Position numbers and translations under genes: made by a program
From: Tsuneonella mangrovi
GTDB taxonomy: Bacteria; Pseudomonadota; Alphaproteobacteria; Sphingomonadales; Sphingomonadaceae
Assembly: GCF_002269345.1 (NCBI RefSeq)
Contig: NZ_CP022889.1
Coordinates: 558,001-622,000, forward strand
DNA: 64,000 nucleotides
Direction of reading: 5' to 3'
Notes under the pieces: model-generated
What the model was told of the DNA's origin: nothing
Databases searched by the model: none
The model's input: only the letters and a program-made list of their open reading frames with translations
Part shown: positions 8,762-18,306 of the stretch, piece after piece
How positions within the stretch are numbered: position 1 is the first letter of the stretch
Layout: each line of letters begins with the position of its first letter

Positions 8762-9493
8762 ATGATGGGGCAAAGGTTGCCGCAGGCTGAAGATACTCAA
8801 CCTACGAAGAAAAAAGTGCCTGCGCATAGTGGCGAAGGGCATCGCGCGCGCTTGCGGCGGCGACTGATCGACGGCGGTGCCGATGCGTTGGCCGATTACG
8901 AACTGCTCGAATACCTCCTGTTCGGGGCCAACCCGCGCGGCGACACCAAGCCTGCCGCAAAGGCACTGCTCGATCGCTTTGGAAGCCTTGCCGGAGTGCT
9001 CAACGCCGATCCACGCAGCTTGCAGGAAGTCCCCGGAGTGGGCGAGACCGCCGCGGCAGCGCTCAAGGCAGTAGCGCTCGCCACGCGCCGCAGCGCACGC
9101 AGCGAAGTGCAAGACAAGCCGGTGCTGGGCAGCTGGCAGGCCTTGCTCGACTACCTGACGATCGACATGGCGCACCTCACCGTCGAGCGCGTGCGGGTGC
9201 TTTACCTCGACACGCGCAATCGACTAATCATTGATCACCACGTCGGCGACGGGTCGATCGACGAGGCGGCGATCCATCCACGCGAAGTGGTCAAGAAAGC
9301 GCTCGAGATCGGCGCAACCGCGATGATCCTGGTCCACAACCACCCGAGCGGAAATCCCGAGCCGAGCCGGGCCGACATCCAGATCACCCGACGCATTTCC
9401 GAAGCGGGGCGTTTGCTCGGCATCGTCGTCCACGATCACGTGATCATCGGCCGCGATGGTCATTCGAGCCTGCGCGCCAAGGGTCTGATCTAG
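8762..9493 (+). CDS. radC: RadC family JAB/MPN-domain protein
   Basis: A 243-residue protein with an N-terminal helix-hairpin-helix segment (LQEVPGVGETAAAALKAVAL, about residues 90-110) and a C-terminal JAMM metalloprotease-like domain with the zinc motif HNHPSGNPEPSRAD and an upstream Glu. RadC was named as a repair gene, but that role in E. coli was withdrawn; the biochemical activity is unknown. The frame is open further upstream into ydbH, so the start is placed at ATG 8762 (or 8765), close to the expected N-terminus RARLRRRLIDGG. It is followed after 2 bases by the NRDE gene. Confidence 0.9.
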   Translation: MMGQRLPQAEDTQPTKKKVPAHSGEGHRARLRRRLIDGGADALADYELLEYLLFGANPRGDTKPAAKALLDRFGSLAGVLNADPRSLQEVPGVGETAAAALKAVALATRRSARSEVQDKPVLGSWQALLDYLTIDMAHLTVERVRVLYLDTRNRLIIDHHVGDGSIDEAAIHPREVVKKALEIGATAMILVHNHPSGNPEPSRADIQITRRISEAGRLLGIVVHDHVIIGRDGHSSLRAKGLI

Positions 9494-9495
9494 CA

Positions 9496-10266
9496 ATGTG
9501 CGTTGCGGCAGTGGCGTGGCACGCGAGCGAACGCTGGCCGCTTGTCGCGATCGGCAATCGCGACGAATTCCACGCCCGGGCAGCTGCGCCGCTAGCCCGC
9601 TGGGCAGATTCGCCGAAGGTGATCGCCGGGCGCGACCTCGTCGGCGGCGGAACATGGCTTGGCATGAGCGAAGCGGGTCGGTTCGCGCTTGTCACCAACC
9701 TGCGCGGGTTCGGACTGCCAGACCCGGACAAGGCCTCGCGCGGGGAGATGGTGCGCCGTGTTTTGGCAGAAGCCGACGGCCCCGCCTCGCTCCACGAAAG
9801 CGACCTCGCGGGCTACAACCCGTTCAGCCTGTTTGTCGCGGAAGCGGCTAGCGGTTTGTCCTTCCACACCAATCGCCCCGCCACCCTGCACACGGCCCTG
9901 CCCGCGGGTATCTATGGCCTCTCGAACGGCTCGCTCGACGAACCGTGGCCTAAGGCGCTGGCCCTCAAGGTAGCGGTCGGCGACTGGCTCGAGCATGGCT
10001 CAAGTGAAATTGATCCGCTGTTTGCCGCGCTTCGCAGCGAAGAGCTGCCGGATGGCGGGATTGCCGCACGCGAACCGTCGGACATCGCGCTCGAACCACA
10101 AGATACCCCACCGTTCATCAACCGACCGGTCTATGGAACGCGGTGCTCGACGGTAGTGATCATCGACAGTCGCGGCCGTGGCCGGATCGCCGAGCGCAGC
10201 TTTACCGAGAATGGCAGCGAGGTCGGTACGGTCGAAATCGAATTCGAATGGCCCGGCTTCGACTGA
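9496..10266 (+). CDS. NRDE family protein (TANGO2-like)
   Basis: A 256-residue protein starting MCVAAVAWH, with the family signature GNRDEFHAR near residue 20 and GGGTWLGMSEAGRFALVTN. Cys2 is the likely N-terminal nucleophile of an Ntn-hydrolase-like fold after Met removal. The animal homologue TANGO2 is linked to acyl-CoA/heme handling and its loss causes metabolic crises; the bacterial function is not established. It follows radC by 2 bases, so co-transcription is likely. It converges on the DUF3857 gene 20 bases downstream. Confidence 0.85.
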   Translation: MCVAAVAWHASERWPLVAIGNRDEFHARAAAPLARWADSPKVIAGRDLVGGGTWLGMSEAGRFALVTNLRGFGLPDPDKASRGEMVRRVLAEADGPASLHESDLAGYNPFSLFVAEAASGLSFHTNRPATLHTALPAGIYGLSNGSLDEPWPKALALKVAVGDWLEHGSSEIDPLFAALRSEELPDGGIAAREPSDIALEPQDTPPFINRPVYGTRCSTVVIIDSRGRGRIAERSFTENGSEVGTVEIEFEWPGFD

Positions 10267-10286
10267 CGAAGATCACCCGTTGGCGC

Positions 10287-13094
10287 CTACTTGCCCGGCA
10301 CGATCCCGAATGCTGCGAACCGCGCCTTCGAATCGGGATTCATCCGTAGCACCTCTGCGATGTCCTTTTCGCCGCCCGCCTTGTCGCCCATCTTGATGCG
10401 CACCACTCCGCGCATGAACCGACTGGCATAGATCCACGGAGACGCCTCGAGCGCTGCGTCGTAATCGGCCTTCGCCTCGGCAAGCTTGCCCTGGCGGAAA
10501 TAGGCCATTGCGCGGCTGTCGAGCTCGGGCGCGGCCCAGTTCGACTTCTCAACCGCAGTGTTGCACGTCGCCATGATCTCGGCATCGACCATGTTCCAGA
10601 TCCCCGCTTGCCAGCACAGGTTGTTGAGCAGCTGCGGATCGCCCGGACGACGGGTCAGAGCCTTTCGAATCAATGCAAGGCCTTCGGTCCTCTGGCCCGC
10701 CCACATCAACGCTTCGGCTTCCACGTTTTGCGCATTGGCGGGCGTCTTGGCCAGGTTCGCGTACTCCTTCGCCAATGCCAGCGCCTCGTCGCCCTTGCCC
10801 ATTCGTCCAAGCAACATGACTTGGGCCGAATACGACTTGCCCTTGCCCTCAAGCGATTCGCCCGCGCGATAGTCCGCAAGCGCCCCGGGCAGGTCTCCGC
10901 GCCCCCATTTCAGGCTGCCACGGGTGTAGTAGAGGTCGACGGATGCGCTCTTTTCGATCGCCACGTCGTAATCACTCTCGGCACCTGCAAGGTCTCCCGT
11001 ACCCCAACGAAAACTGGCGCGACTTTCGTAGTCATTGGCCTGTTCGGAGGGCTCGGCGGATGAATCGTTGGCAATCAGTTTGGCGTAGGCCGCCTCTATC
11101 GGAGCAAGCAGCTTGCGACGCGCGCCGACATAATCCCAGTTCATCAAGGTTTGGGCCGGGGCTTCCAGCTTTGGCAGGTTGTTCGAAATTGCCGCATCGC
11201 TGCGCGCTGCCGCCGGGATATCGGCAGCCGGAAGCTCGTCGGCCGCAGCGCGAACCGACTGATCGAGCGTGAACTTTCCATCGCTCAGCGATGCTTCGGA
11301 TTTGATTTCGATGCCGGCAATCGAAGTGTCGATCGACTTCTTGCCGGAGGTCGAAAATCCCTTGCCGCCGTCGGGCAGGAGCATCGAAAATGCATAACCC
11401 TGGTAGGTCGGCCCCGTCAGCAAGAGGGGGACATCCTTCCATTCAGCTCGCGCGCGGTCGGCGTCGAACGAGATGTCTGCCACAGGCGTCGCCGGAGGGT
11501 GCATCTCGGTCACTTCGTTGTTGCGGTTCCATGGCGTGGTGCGGATGCCGCTGGCGGTAATGTGCGCAATACCCGATGCATCGTCGTAAGTGATCGCGGT
11601 GCTGACCGGCTGGCTGTCATCGATCACCGGCTTGATAATCGAAATGACAGCGGATCTCAGGGCATCGCCTTCCAGTTGGTCTGCCGCGGTGCGCAATGTC
11701 GCAGCGATCGGGCCGCTGAGTGCGATATCCAGGTTGTAGAGTACCGGGACATAGATCCCGGCGCTGCTGTCGTATGTCAGCGTGACCTGTTGGGTCGGCG
11801 CTTCGGGAAGCCGCTTCGGTAGCGCCATCAGGTCCGCACCTTCCTCCCGCAGAGGCAGGCCATAGCGAAAATTCGGTACCGTCGCGATGTTCGCCAGGCG
11901 CGTGCCGGATGTAGTGCCATCGAGCCAGTATTCCTTCCCGGCGATGGTCGCGTGCACCACCACATGGTCGAAATCGCCCGGCATCGGCAATAGGTCGGGC
12001 AAGGTATCGCCACCGTTGCTCAGCACGAGGAATGGCTCCGCCTTGATCCCCAAGGCCTTGAGCAAAGACAGCAGGAGCACGGATTTTGCCTTGCAGTCTC
12101 CGTAGCGTTGCTCCCACGTTTCATCCGGTTTCTGCGGGATGTAATTGCCCCCGTTCATCCCGTTGAGGAGATAGCTGATCTTGTCCTGCACCAGCCGTGT
12201 CGCAAGTACGGCCTGCGCCAGCGGATCGTCGGTCTGGCTCTTGATCGCCTTTACCTGATCATTCAGCGGGCTGTTCGGCCCGAAGCCGACTGCGGAATCG
12301 AACACGGATGCCATCTTCTTCGAAACAGCATTCCAGTCGGCGAACGTCGTCGCCTGAACGATCGGCGGGAAGTTGAACCGTACCGGAGCATTCTGTGCAC
12401 CGTCGGGAACCTTGGGCAACGGCAGGTCGATCGTAAGAGTTGTGGTTCCGTTCCGGTCCACGGTCTTGAGGTCGTCAGGCCCGTGGAAGGTCGCCCACCT
12501 GACCGGCTCGCCGGTTGGCCACGAAATGGAAAGCGATCCAGTCTCAAGCGGCAGCGGCTTGGTCGGCATCGTATCGAACGCCTGCATCTGCTGACCGAGC
12601 GCCTGGTCTTTCAGAGTAATCGTGTAGGAGATCCGCAGGATGTCCCCAACCTGCGCGCCGGGAACCACCAGGGTCGCAGTGCGGGAGCCATCGACTTCGC
12701 GTTTCTCGAGGTTCTTTTCGCGCCGGAGAACTTCGAACTTTGCGCCCTGTTTGATCAGGTCGATCGTCTTCCCGTCGCGGATCAACTCGATCCGATGCAC
12801 GATCAGGTCGCCCTTGTCGGGCATCCACTGCGCCTTGATCGTCCCGGCCTGCGTCAGCATTGTCGGGGTGGACAAACGGATCGCAGAATCCTGGTAGGTT
12901 GAAACCGTACCTCCCTCCATATGGATTTGCTTGTCGAGCAAAGCGACCGCCGGACCCGATTTCTCGGCATCGTCGAGCGATTTCGGCGCGACCCACTTCG
13001 CCGGCGGAGCGTAGATCACCGTGTCGCCGGCAATGGCAGGTGCGGACAGGCAGGCAACAGAAGTCGCTGCCAGGAAGTAGTACTGATATTTCAT
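10287..13094 (-). CDS. DUF3857 / transglutaminase-like / TPR exported protein
   Basis: A 935-residue predicted periplasmic protein. Signal peptide: MKYQYYFLAATSVACLSAPAIAG. An N-terminal DUF3857 beta domain (to about 300) precedes a transglutaminase-like core with an intact Cys-His-Asp set: Cys in RYGDCKAKSVLLL, His in FDHVVVHA, Asp in YWLDGTTSG. The C-terminal third is tetratricopeptide repeats (DLYYTRGSLKWGRGDLPGAL and similar). Start: ATG 13094, 6 codons inside the open frame, gives a clean leader. Such proteins are common in Bacteroidetes and sphingomonads; substrates are unknown, and protease or crosslinking activity is inference. Confidence 0.85.
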   Translation of the reverse strand: MKYQYYFLAATSVACLSAPAIAGDTVIYAPPAKWVAPKSLDDAEKSGPAVALLDKQIHMEGGTVSTYQDSAIRLSTPTMLTQAGTIKAQWMPDKGDLIVHRIELIRDGKTIDLIKQGAKFEVLRREKNLEKREVDGSRTATLVVPGAQVGDILRISYTITLKDQALGQQMQAFDTMPTKPLPLETGSLSISWPTGEPVRWATFHGPDDLKTVDRNGTTTLTIDLPLPKVPDGAQNAPVRFNFPPIVQATTFADWNAVSKKMASVFDSAVGFGPNSPLNDQVKAIKSQTDDPLAQAVLATRLVQDKISYLLNGMNGGNYIPQKPDETWEQRYGDCKAKSVLLLSLLKALGIKAEPFLVLSNGGDTLPDLLPMPGDFDHVVVHATIAGKEYWLDGTTSGTRLANIATVPNFRYGLPLREEGADLMALPKRLPEAPTQQVTLTYDSSAGIYVPVLYNLDIALSGPIAATLRTAADQLEGDALRSAVISIIKPVIDDSQPVSTAITYDDASGIAHITASGIRTTPWNRNNEVTEMHPPATPVADISFDADRARAEWKDVPLLLTGPTYQGYAFSMLLPDGGKGFSTSGKKSIDTSIAGIEIKSEASLSDGKFTLDQSVRAAADELPAADIPAAARSDAAISNNLPKLEAPAQTLMNWDYVGARRKLLAPIEAAYAKLIANDSSAEPSEQANDYESRASFRWGTGDLAGAESDYDVAIEKSASVDLYYTRGSLKWGRGDLPGALADYRAGESLEGKGKSYSAQVMLLGRMGKGDEALALAKEYANLAKTPANAQNVEAEALMWAGQRTEGLALIRKALTRRPGDPQLLNNLCWQAGIWNMVDAEIMATCNTAVEKSNWAAPELDSRAMAYFRQGKLAEAKADYDAALEASPWIYASRFMRGVVRIKMGDKAGGEKDIAEVLRMNPDSKARFAAFGIVPGK

Positions 13095-13355
13095 GATTGC
13101 GCCCCAATACAATCGCGTTGCGGGCCGCCCGGCGTGATCGGGCCATCTCCCTTATGAAGTATTACTTAGCCACAACTTGGTTCGCCCGCCAAGCGATAGT
13201 TTGCTTTACGATCAGAACCATGCGTCGCACCTTGGGTTGCGCGGCTCTTTCGCAGGGCGGTCGCTTCGCAAAGTCGGGTATGTCCGGGCTTGCCATAGCG
13301 AACGCACGCACCTAGCCGCTGCCTCGAAATCAATTTGATCCGACCGGAGTCGAAC

Positions 13356-14669
13356 ATGGTCCCCCGTTACGCCCGCCCCGCAATGTCCGCTATCTGGGAG
13401 CCCGAGGCTCGCTTTCGCATCTGGTTCGAGATCGAAGCCCACGCAACCGAGAAGCTGGGCGAACTTGGGGTGGTGCCGGAAAGCGCCGCCAAGGCGCTGT
13501 GGGACTGGTGGGCAACCGACCCGAAGATCGACGTTCCCGCGATCGATGCAATCGAAGCGGTGACCAAGCACGACGTGATCGCGTTCCTGACCTGGGTCGC
13601 CGAACAGGTCGGCGACGAGGCGCGGTTCATGCATCAGGGCATGACCAGCAGCGACGTGCTCGACACGACGCTGGCGGTCCAGCTGGCCCGCGCGAGCGAT
13701 ATTCTGCTCGAAGACCTCGACCTGCTGCTGGCCGCGATCAAACGCCGTGCGGAAGAGCACAAGTACACTCCCACAATCGGCCGAAGCCACGGCATCCACG
13801 CCGAACCGGTGACTTTCGGCCTCAAGCTGGCGCAGGCCTATGCCGAGTTCGCCCGTTGCCGCCAGCGCCTCATCAATGCGCGCGCTGAAATCGCCACATG
13901 CGCGATCAGCGGAGCAGTTGGCACTTTTGCCAACGTCAATCCGCAGGTGGAGGCACATGTAGCCGAACGGCTCGGGCTGGCAATCGAGCCGGTATCGACG
14001 CAGGTGATCCCGCGCGATCGCCACGCGATGTTCTTCGCCACGCTGGCAGTGATCGCAGGGTCGATCGAGCGCGTCGCCGTCGAAATCCGCCACCTGCAGC
14101 GCACCGAAGTGCTCGAAGCGGAGGAATACTTCTCCCCCGGCCAGAAGGGTTCGAGCGCGATGCCGCACAAGCGCAACCCGATCCTGACCGAAAACCTGAC
14201 TGGACAGGCCCGGATGATCCGCGCCTATGCCCTGCCCGCGCTGGAAAACGTGGCCCTGTGGCACGAGCGGGACATCTCGCACTCTTCGGTCGAGCGGTTC
14301 ATCGGGCCCGACGCGACGATCACGCTCGACTTCGCTCTCGCGCGCCTCACCGGCGTGATCGACAAGCTGCTGGTCTATCCCGAACGGATGCAGAAGAACC
14401 TCGACCGTATGGGCGGGCTGGTCCACTCGCAGCGCGTGCTGCTGGCGCTGACACAGGCGGGCGTGAGCCGCGAGGACGCCTACCGTCTGGTCCAGCGCAA
14501 CGCGATGAAGGTATGGGAATCGGACGGCGCGCTGTCGCTGCTCGACCTTCTCAAGGCCGATCCCGAAGTCACCGCCGCGCTCTCCCCGACCGAGCTCGAG
14601 GAGAAGTTCGACCTCGATTACCACTTCAAGGAAGTCGACACCATTTTCGACCGGGTGTTCGCGGACTAG
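13356..14669 (+). CDS. purB: Adenylosuccinate lyase
   Basis: A 437-residue fumarase/aspartase-superfamily enzyme that cleaves SAICAR to AICAR and adenylosuccinate to AMP, both releasing fumarate, in purine synthesis. The superfamily signature [12 protein letters not shown] carries the mobile catalytic-loop Ser. Conserved [11 protein letters not shown] and the catalytic His region [10 protein letters not shown] are visible. Start: ATG 13356 ([10 protein letters not shown]) with CGGAG upstream; 7 codons upstream in frame is another ATG without a good site. The length fits the bacterial family. The 261-base spacer to the divergent DUF3857 gene must hold promoters for both. Confidence 0.96.
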   Translation: MVPRYARPAMSAIWEPEARFRIWFEIEAHATEKLGELGVVPESAAKALWDWWATDPKIDVPAIDAIEAVTKHDVIAFLTWVAEQVGDEARFMHQGMTSSDVLDTTLAVQLARASDILLEDLDLLLAAIKRRAEEHKYTPTIGRSHGIHAEPVTFGLKLAQAYAEFARCRQRLINARAEIATCAISGAVGTFANVNPQVEAHVAERLGLAIEPVSTQVIPRDRHAMFFATLAVIAGSIERVAVEIRHLQRTEVLEAEEYFSPGQKGSSAMPHKRNPILTENLTGQARMIRAYALPALENVALWHERDISHSSVERFIGPDATITLDFALARLTGVIDKLLVYPERMQKNLDRMGGLVHSQRVLLALTQAGVSREDAYRLVQRNAMKVWESDGALSLLDLLKADPEVTAALSPTELEEKFDLDYHFKEVDTIFDRVFAD

Positions 14670-14738
14670 CGCCGCCCTTCCCTTCCACTACGCATCGCCC
14701 TAGAGACTGCACGAACGACAACAACACCGGGAACCGAG

Positions 14739-15071
14739 ATGCAGATCGTACGCACCATCGTCTGGACCGTCCTGGCCGTCCTGCTGTTGGCTTTCAGCTA
14801 CTTCAACTGGAAGCCTGTCGAAGTGCAGATCTGGTCCAACCTGGTGCTGGAAACCAAGGTTCCCGTCCTCGTCATCATCTCGTTCCTGCTTGGCCTGGTC
14901 CCGATGTGGCTGCTGCATCGCGGGGTCAAATGGCGCCTGGGCCGCCGCATCGGCGCACTTGAAAGCGCTGCCCGCTCGAATGCAGTGCGCGCCGCCACGC
15001 CCCCGATCGAACGCAGCGAACCGCCGAAAGCGACAGTCGACAAGCCGTCATCGGGGAACGAGCTTCCCTGA
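14739..15071 (+). CDS. LapA-domain (DUF1049) membrane protein
   Basis: A 110-residue inner-membrane protein with two helices (IVWTVLAVLLLAFSYFNW and VPVLVIISFLLGLVPMWLLHR) and a hydrophilic C-terminal tail. FNWKPVEVQIW between the helices is the LapA/DUF1049 pattern. In E. coli LapA works with LapB in controlling LpxC and lipopolysaccharide assembly, but LapB is not next door here. Its TGA overlaps the pyrF ATG by one base (TGATG), so the two are coupled. Confidence 0.8.
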   Translation: MQIVRTIVWTVLAVLLLAFSYFNWKPVEVQIWSNLVLETKVPVLVIISFLLGLVPMWLLHRGVKWRLGRRIGALESAARSNAVRAATPPIERSEPPKATVDKPSSGNELP

Positions 15072-15745
15072 TGAGCAATCCGGTCTATCTTGCCCTCGAC
15101 GTCCACCAGCTCGACGCCGCGAAGGCGTTGGCCCAGAAGGTCAAGGCGCATGTCGGCGGGGTCAAGCTCGGCCTCGAGTTCTTTTGCGCGCATGGGCACC
15201 ATGGGGTGCGCGAGATCGCACAGCTGGGCTTGCCGATCTTCCTCGACCTTAAACTCCACGACATTCCCAACACCGTCGCCGGAGCGATGCAGGCGATCCA
15301 CGTGCTCGAACCGGCTATCGTGACGATCCACGCCAGCGGCGGGCGGGCGATGATGGAAGATGCCAAGGCCGTCGTGGGCGATAGCTGCAAGGTCGTCGGC
15401 GTTTCCATGCTCACCAGCCTCGACGAGCGCGATCTTGCCCAGACCGGGGTTTCCGGCTCTGCTCACGACCAGGTCATGCGGCTTGCGGAATTGGCCGAGA
15501 AGGCGGGGCTCGACGGGATCGTCTGCTCGGGCCACGAAGTGAAAGCGGTCCACAAGCAGTGGAAGAACGGGTTCTTCGTGGTTCCCGGCTTGCGACTGCC
15601 CGAGCATGCCAGCGGCGACCAGAAGCGCGTTGTCACCCCGCGAAAGGCGCGCGACGACGGGGCGAGCGTGCTGGTGGTCGGTCGCCCGATCAGCCGCGCG
15701 GACGATCCGGCTGCCGCTGCCCGGGCAATCGAATCCACGCTCTAG
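15071..15745 (+). CDS. pyrF: Orotidine 5'-phosphate decarboxylase
   Basis: A 224-residue TIM-barrel enzyme converting OMP to UMP, the last step of de novo pyrimidine synthesis. The catalytic Lys/Asp motif is intact in FLDLKLHDIPNTVAGA (DxKxxD), with LALDVHQLDAA at the N-terminus and VVGRPISRADDPAAAA at the phosphate-binding end. The length is typical of type 1 OMP decarboxylase. It is translationally coupled to the LapA-domain gene and followed 17 bases later by an acetyltransferase gene. Confidence 0.95.
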   Translation: MSNPVYLALDVHQLDAAKALAQKVKAHVGGVKLGLEFFCAHGHHGVREIAQLGLPIFLDLKLHDIPNTVAGAMQAIHVLEPAIVTIHASGGRAMMEDAKAVVGDSCKVVGVSMLTSLDERDLAQTGVSGSAHDQVMRLAELAEKAGLDGIVCSGHEVKAVHKQWKNGFFVVPGLRLPEHASGDQKRVVTPRKARDDGASVLVVGRPISRADDPAAAARAIESTL

Positions 15746-15762
15746 ACCGAGCTTGCCTGCCG

Positions 15763-16269
15763 ATGTCCGTTACCTTCCGGCCCGCCACTATTGACGACCT
15801 GTCCGCGCTCCACCCGGTGATCGAGCGAGCCTATCGCGGTGATACAGCGCGCCAGGGATGGACCCACGAGGCCGACCTGCTCGATGATACCCGCACCGAC
15901 CGCGCAGAGCTGGAAGCAATCGTCAGCGACCCGGAACAGGTCTTGCTGATGGCCGAAGAGGACGGCGTGCCAATTGGTTCGGTCAATGTCGTGCGGCGAA
16001 GCGCCGAGGTCGCCTATCTTGGCCTGCTGTGCATCGAGCCGCTGCGCCAGGCAGGCGGGCTCGGCCGCCAGCTGATCGCTGCTGCCGAGGAATACGCACG
16101 CTCGACTTTCGGCTGCACGACGATGGAAATGACCGTGCTGGAACAGCGCACCGAGCTGATCGAATATTACCTGCGGCGCGGCTATCAACGAACCGGCGAA
16201 CGGCGCGATTTCCCCGTCCCGCTCGATCCGCCCTATTTCATGGCAGTGCTGGCCAAATCATTGGTGTAA
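15763..16269 (+). CDS. GNAT family N-acetyltransferase
   Basis: A 168-residue GNAT domain (MSVTFRPATIDDLSAL start). The acetyl-CoA motif region is YLGLLCIEPLRQAGGLGRQLI, a slightly modified Q/RxxGxG/A pyrophosphate loop, and the C-terminal EYYLRRGYQRTGERRDFP is the usual GNAT helix-strand end. The open frame extends back through pyrF, but ATG 15763 gives the normal GNAT start. The substrate is not readable. It is probably co-transcribed with pyrF and trpF. Confidence 0.85.
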   Translation: MSVTFRPATIDDLSALHPVIERAYRGDTARQGWTHEADLLDDTRTDRAELEAIVSDPEQVLLMAEEDGVPIGSVNVVRRSAEVAYLGLLCIEPLRQAGGLGRQLIAAAEEYARSTFGCTTMEMTVLEQRTELIEYYLRRGYQRTGERRDFPVPLDPPYFMAVLAKSLV

Positions 16270-16283
16270 GGTATGGGGGCGCC

Positions 16284-16919
16284 ATGTCTGAAACCATGAT
16301 CAAGATTTGCGGGCTCAAGACGCCCGAAGCGATCGATGCCGCAGTAGACGCGGGCGCGACGCACGTCGGGCTCGTCCATTTCGAGCCAAGCCCCCGCCAT
16401 GTCAGCCTCGAAGATGCCGCCAAACTGCGCCGCCGCGTACCGGCAGAGGTCAAGGTCGTGCTGCTGCTGGTCAATATGGACGTGATCCCCACCGGCCAGG
16501 CGCTCGACACGGTGCAGCCCGACGTGGTCCAGTTCCACGGCAACGAATCTTCGCAATGGGTCGGTCTGGTCAGGGACAGGACGCATTACGAGGTGTGGAA
16601 GGCGTGGGGCCTGCGCGACAGGCAGTCGCTGGTCGATATCGGCGATTTCGAGGGCAAGATCGACCGGGTGCTATACGATGCTCCGGCGAAGAAGCTACCA
16701 GGTGGCAACGGCTATCCGCTCGACTGGAACCTGCTTGCCGGGCATGAACACCGCATCCCGTGGGGCTTGGCGGGCGGCCTGACCCCCGACAATGTCGCCA
16801 AGGCGATCCGGATGACCGGCGCGCCGCTCGTCGATGCATCCTCCGGGCTCGAAAGCGCACCCGGCGTGAAGGACGTGGACAAGATCGCTGCCTTCTGCAA
16901 AGCGGCGCGCGAAGCATGA
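16284..16919 (+). CDS. trpF: Phosphoribosylanthranilate isomerase
   Basis: A 211-residue TIM-barrel enzyme that isomerises N-(5-phosphoribosyl)anthranilate to CdRP in tryptophan synthesis. The start [21 protein letters not shown] holds the catalytic Cys, and VQFHGNE and [14 protein letters not shown] are family motifs; the general acid Asp lies in [13 protein letters not shown]. Length is normal. Its TGA overlaps the trpB ATG (ATGA at 16916-16919), so translation is coupled. GGGGGCG is upstream of the ATG. Confidence 0.95.
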   Translation: MSETMIKICGLKTPEAIDAAVDAGATHVGLVHFEPSPRHVSLEDAAKLRRRVPAEVKVVLLLVNMDVIPTGQALDTVQPDVVQFHGNESSQWVGLVRDRTHYEVWKAWGLRDRQSLVDIGDFEGKIDRVLYDAPAKKLPGGNGYPLDWNLLAGHEHRIPWGLAGGLTPDNVAKAIRMTGAPLVDASSGLESAPGVKDVDKIAAFCKAAREA

Positions 16920-18124
16920 ACACGCCCAATTCCTTCCGCACCCAGCCCGACGAGCGTGGGCATTTCGGCGATTTCGGCGGCCGCTACGTCGCCGAGACGC
17001 TGATGCCGCTGATCCTCGATCTGGAAAGGCATTACAATGCGGCCAAGACCGACCCGTCGTTCCACGCCGAATTCGAGGATTTGCTGGAGCACTACGTCGG
17101 CCGCCCCAGCCCGCTCTATTTCGCGCCGCGCCTGACCGAGGAATTGGGCGGAGCGCAAGTCTGGTTCAAGCGCGACGAGCTCAACCACACTGGAGCGCAC
17201 AAGATCAACAACTGCATCGGCCAGATCCTGCTGGCGATGCGGATGGGCAAGACCAAAATCATCGCCGAAACCGGCGCTGGCCAGCACGGCGTCGCCACCG
17301 CCACCGTTTGCGCGCGGTTCGGGCTGCCGTGCACGATCTTCATGGGCAAGACCGATGTCGAGCGGCAAGCGCCCAACGTGTTCCGCATGAAGCTGCTCGG
17401 CGCGGAGGTGATCCCGGTCACCAGCGGCGCGGCGACGCTGAAGGATGCGATGAACGAGGCGCTGCGCCACTGGGTCGCGCACGTCGAGGACACGTTCTAC
17501 ATCATCGGCACCGCCGCCGGACCGCACCCCTACCCGGAGCTGGTGCGCGATTTCCAGAGCGTGATCGGCAAGGAAGCGCGCGAGCAGATGCTTGGCCGCA
17601 CCGGCCGCTTGCCCGACCTGCTGGTCGCGGCGATAGGCGGCGGCAGCAACGCAATCGGCCTGTTCCATCCCTTCCTCGACGACCCGACCGTGAAAATGCT
17701 CGGCGTCGAGGCGGCGGGCCACGGGCTCGACAAGCAGCACGCAGCGAGCCTTGCGGGCGGGTTCCCCGGCGTGCTCCACGGTAACAAGACCTACCTGCTG
17801 CAGGACGAAGACGGGCAGATCGCCGAAGCGCACTCGATCAGCGCGGGGCTCGACTACCCCGGCATCGGCCCCGAGCACGCGTGGCTCAAGGAAACCGGCC
17901 GCGTCAACTATACCGCAGTGACCGACACCGAAGCGCTCGAAGCGTTCCAGCTGCTTTGCCGCACCGAAGGGATCATCCCCGCGCTCGAACCGAGCCACGC
18001 CATTGCAGCGGTCGCCAAGGTCGCCCCGACGATGGACAAGGACCAGATCATCCTCGCCAACCTGTGCGGGCGCGGCGACAAGGACATCTTCACCGTCGCC
18101 GATGCGCTGGGAGTGGAGATGTGA
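16916..18124 (+). CDS. trpB: Tryptophan synthase beta chain
   Basis: A 402-residue PLP enzyme that joins indole with L-serine to make tryptophan. The PLP lysine is in HTGAHKINN; the phosphate loop GGGSNAIG and the substrate-loop [12 protein letters not shown] are present, and the start [15 protein letters not shown] is the classical TrpB1 N-terminus that pairs with TrpA. It overlaps trpF upstream by 4 bases and a 61-aa membrane protein gene downstream by 4 bases, rather than going straight into trpA. Confidence 0.97.
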   Translation: MNTPNSFRTQPDERGHFGDFGGRYVAETLMPLILDLERHYNAAKTDPSFHAEFEDLLEHYVGRPSPLYFAPRLTEELGGAQVWFKRDELNHTGAHKINNCIGQILLAMRMGKTKIIAETGAGQHGVATATVCARFGLPCTIFMGKTDVERQAPNVFRMKLLGAEVIPVTSGAATLKDAMNEALRHWVAHVEDTFYIIGTAAGPHPYPELVRDFQSVIGKEAREQMLGRTGRLPDLLVAAIGGGSNAIGLFHPFLDDPTVKMLGVEAAGHGLDKQHAASLAGGFPGVLHGNKTYLLQDEDGQIAEAHSISAGLDYPGIGPEHAWLKETGRVNYTAVTDTEALEAFQLLCRTEGIIPALEPSHAIAAVAKVAPTMDKDQIILANLCGRGDKDIFTVADALGVEM

Positions 18125-18306
18125 CCTTTTCTCCCGGACGTGCGCTCGTATTCGCTTTGATCGGGTTGCCGATCGGCTTCATCCTGTCGGCCCTTCTGTT
18201 TGTCGCGCTGGAACGCGAAATCGCGGCTCCCGCGATTGCACCTTATGCGCTGGCGATTGCCGTTCTCGTGGGGATTGGCGCAGGATTGAGAAAGGCTGGG
18301 GAATGA
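18121..18306 (+). CDS. Small two-helix membrane protein between trpB and trpA
   Basis: A 61-residue protein read from GTG 18121 ([20 protein letters not shown] start). It has two hydrophobic helices: [23 protein letters not shown], then after EREIAAP a second, [15 protein letters not shown], and a short basic end. The GTG overlaps the trpB stop (GTGA) and its TGA overlaps the trpA ATG (ATGA), so it sits in the translational chain of the operon. I do not recognise a family. It may simply be a coupling spacer or a real membrane peptide; the regular hydrophobic pattern and tight fit argue for a real gene. Confidence 0.6.
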   Translation: MTFSPGRALVFALIGLPIGFILSALLFVALEREIAAPAIAPYALAIAVLVGIGAGLRKAGE

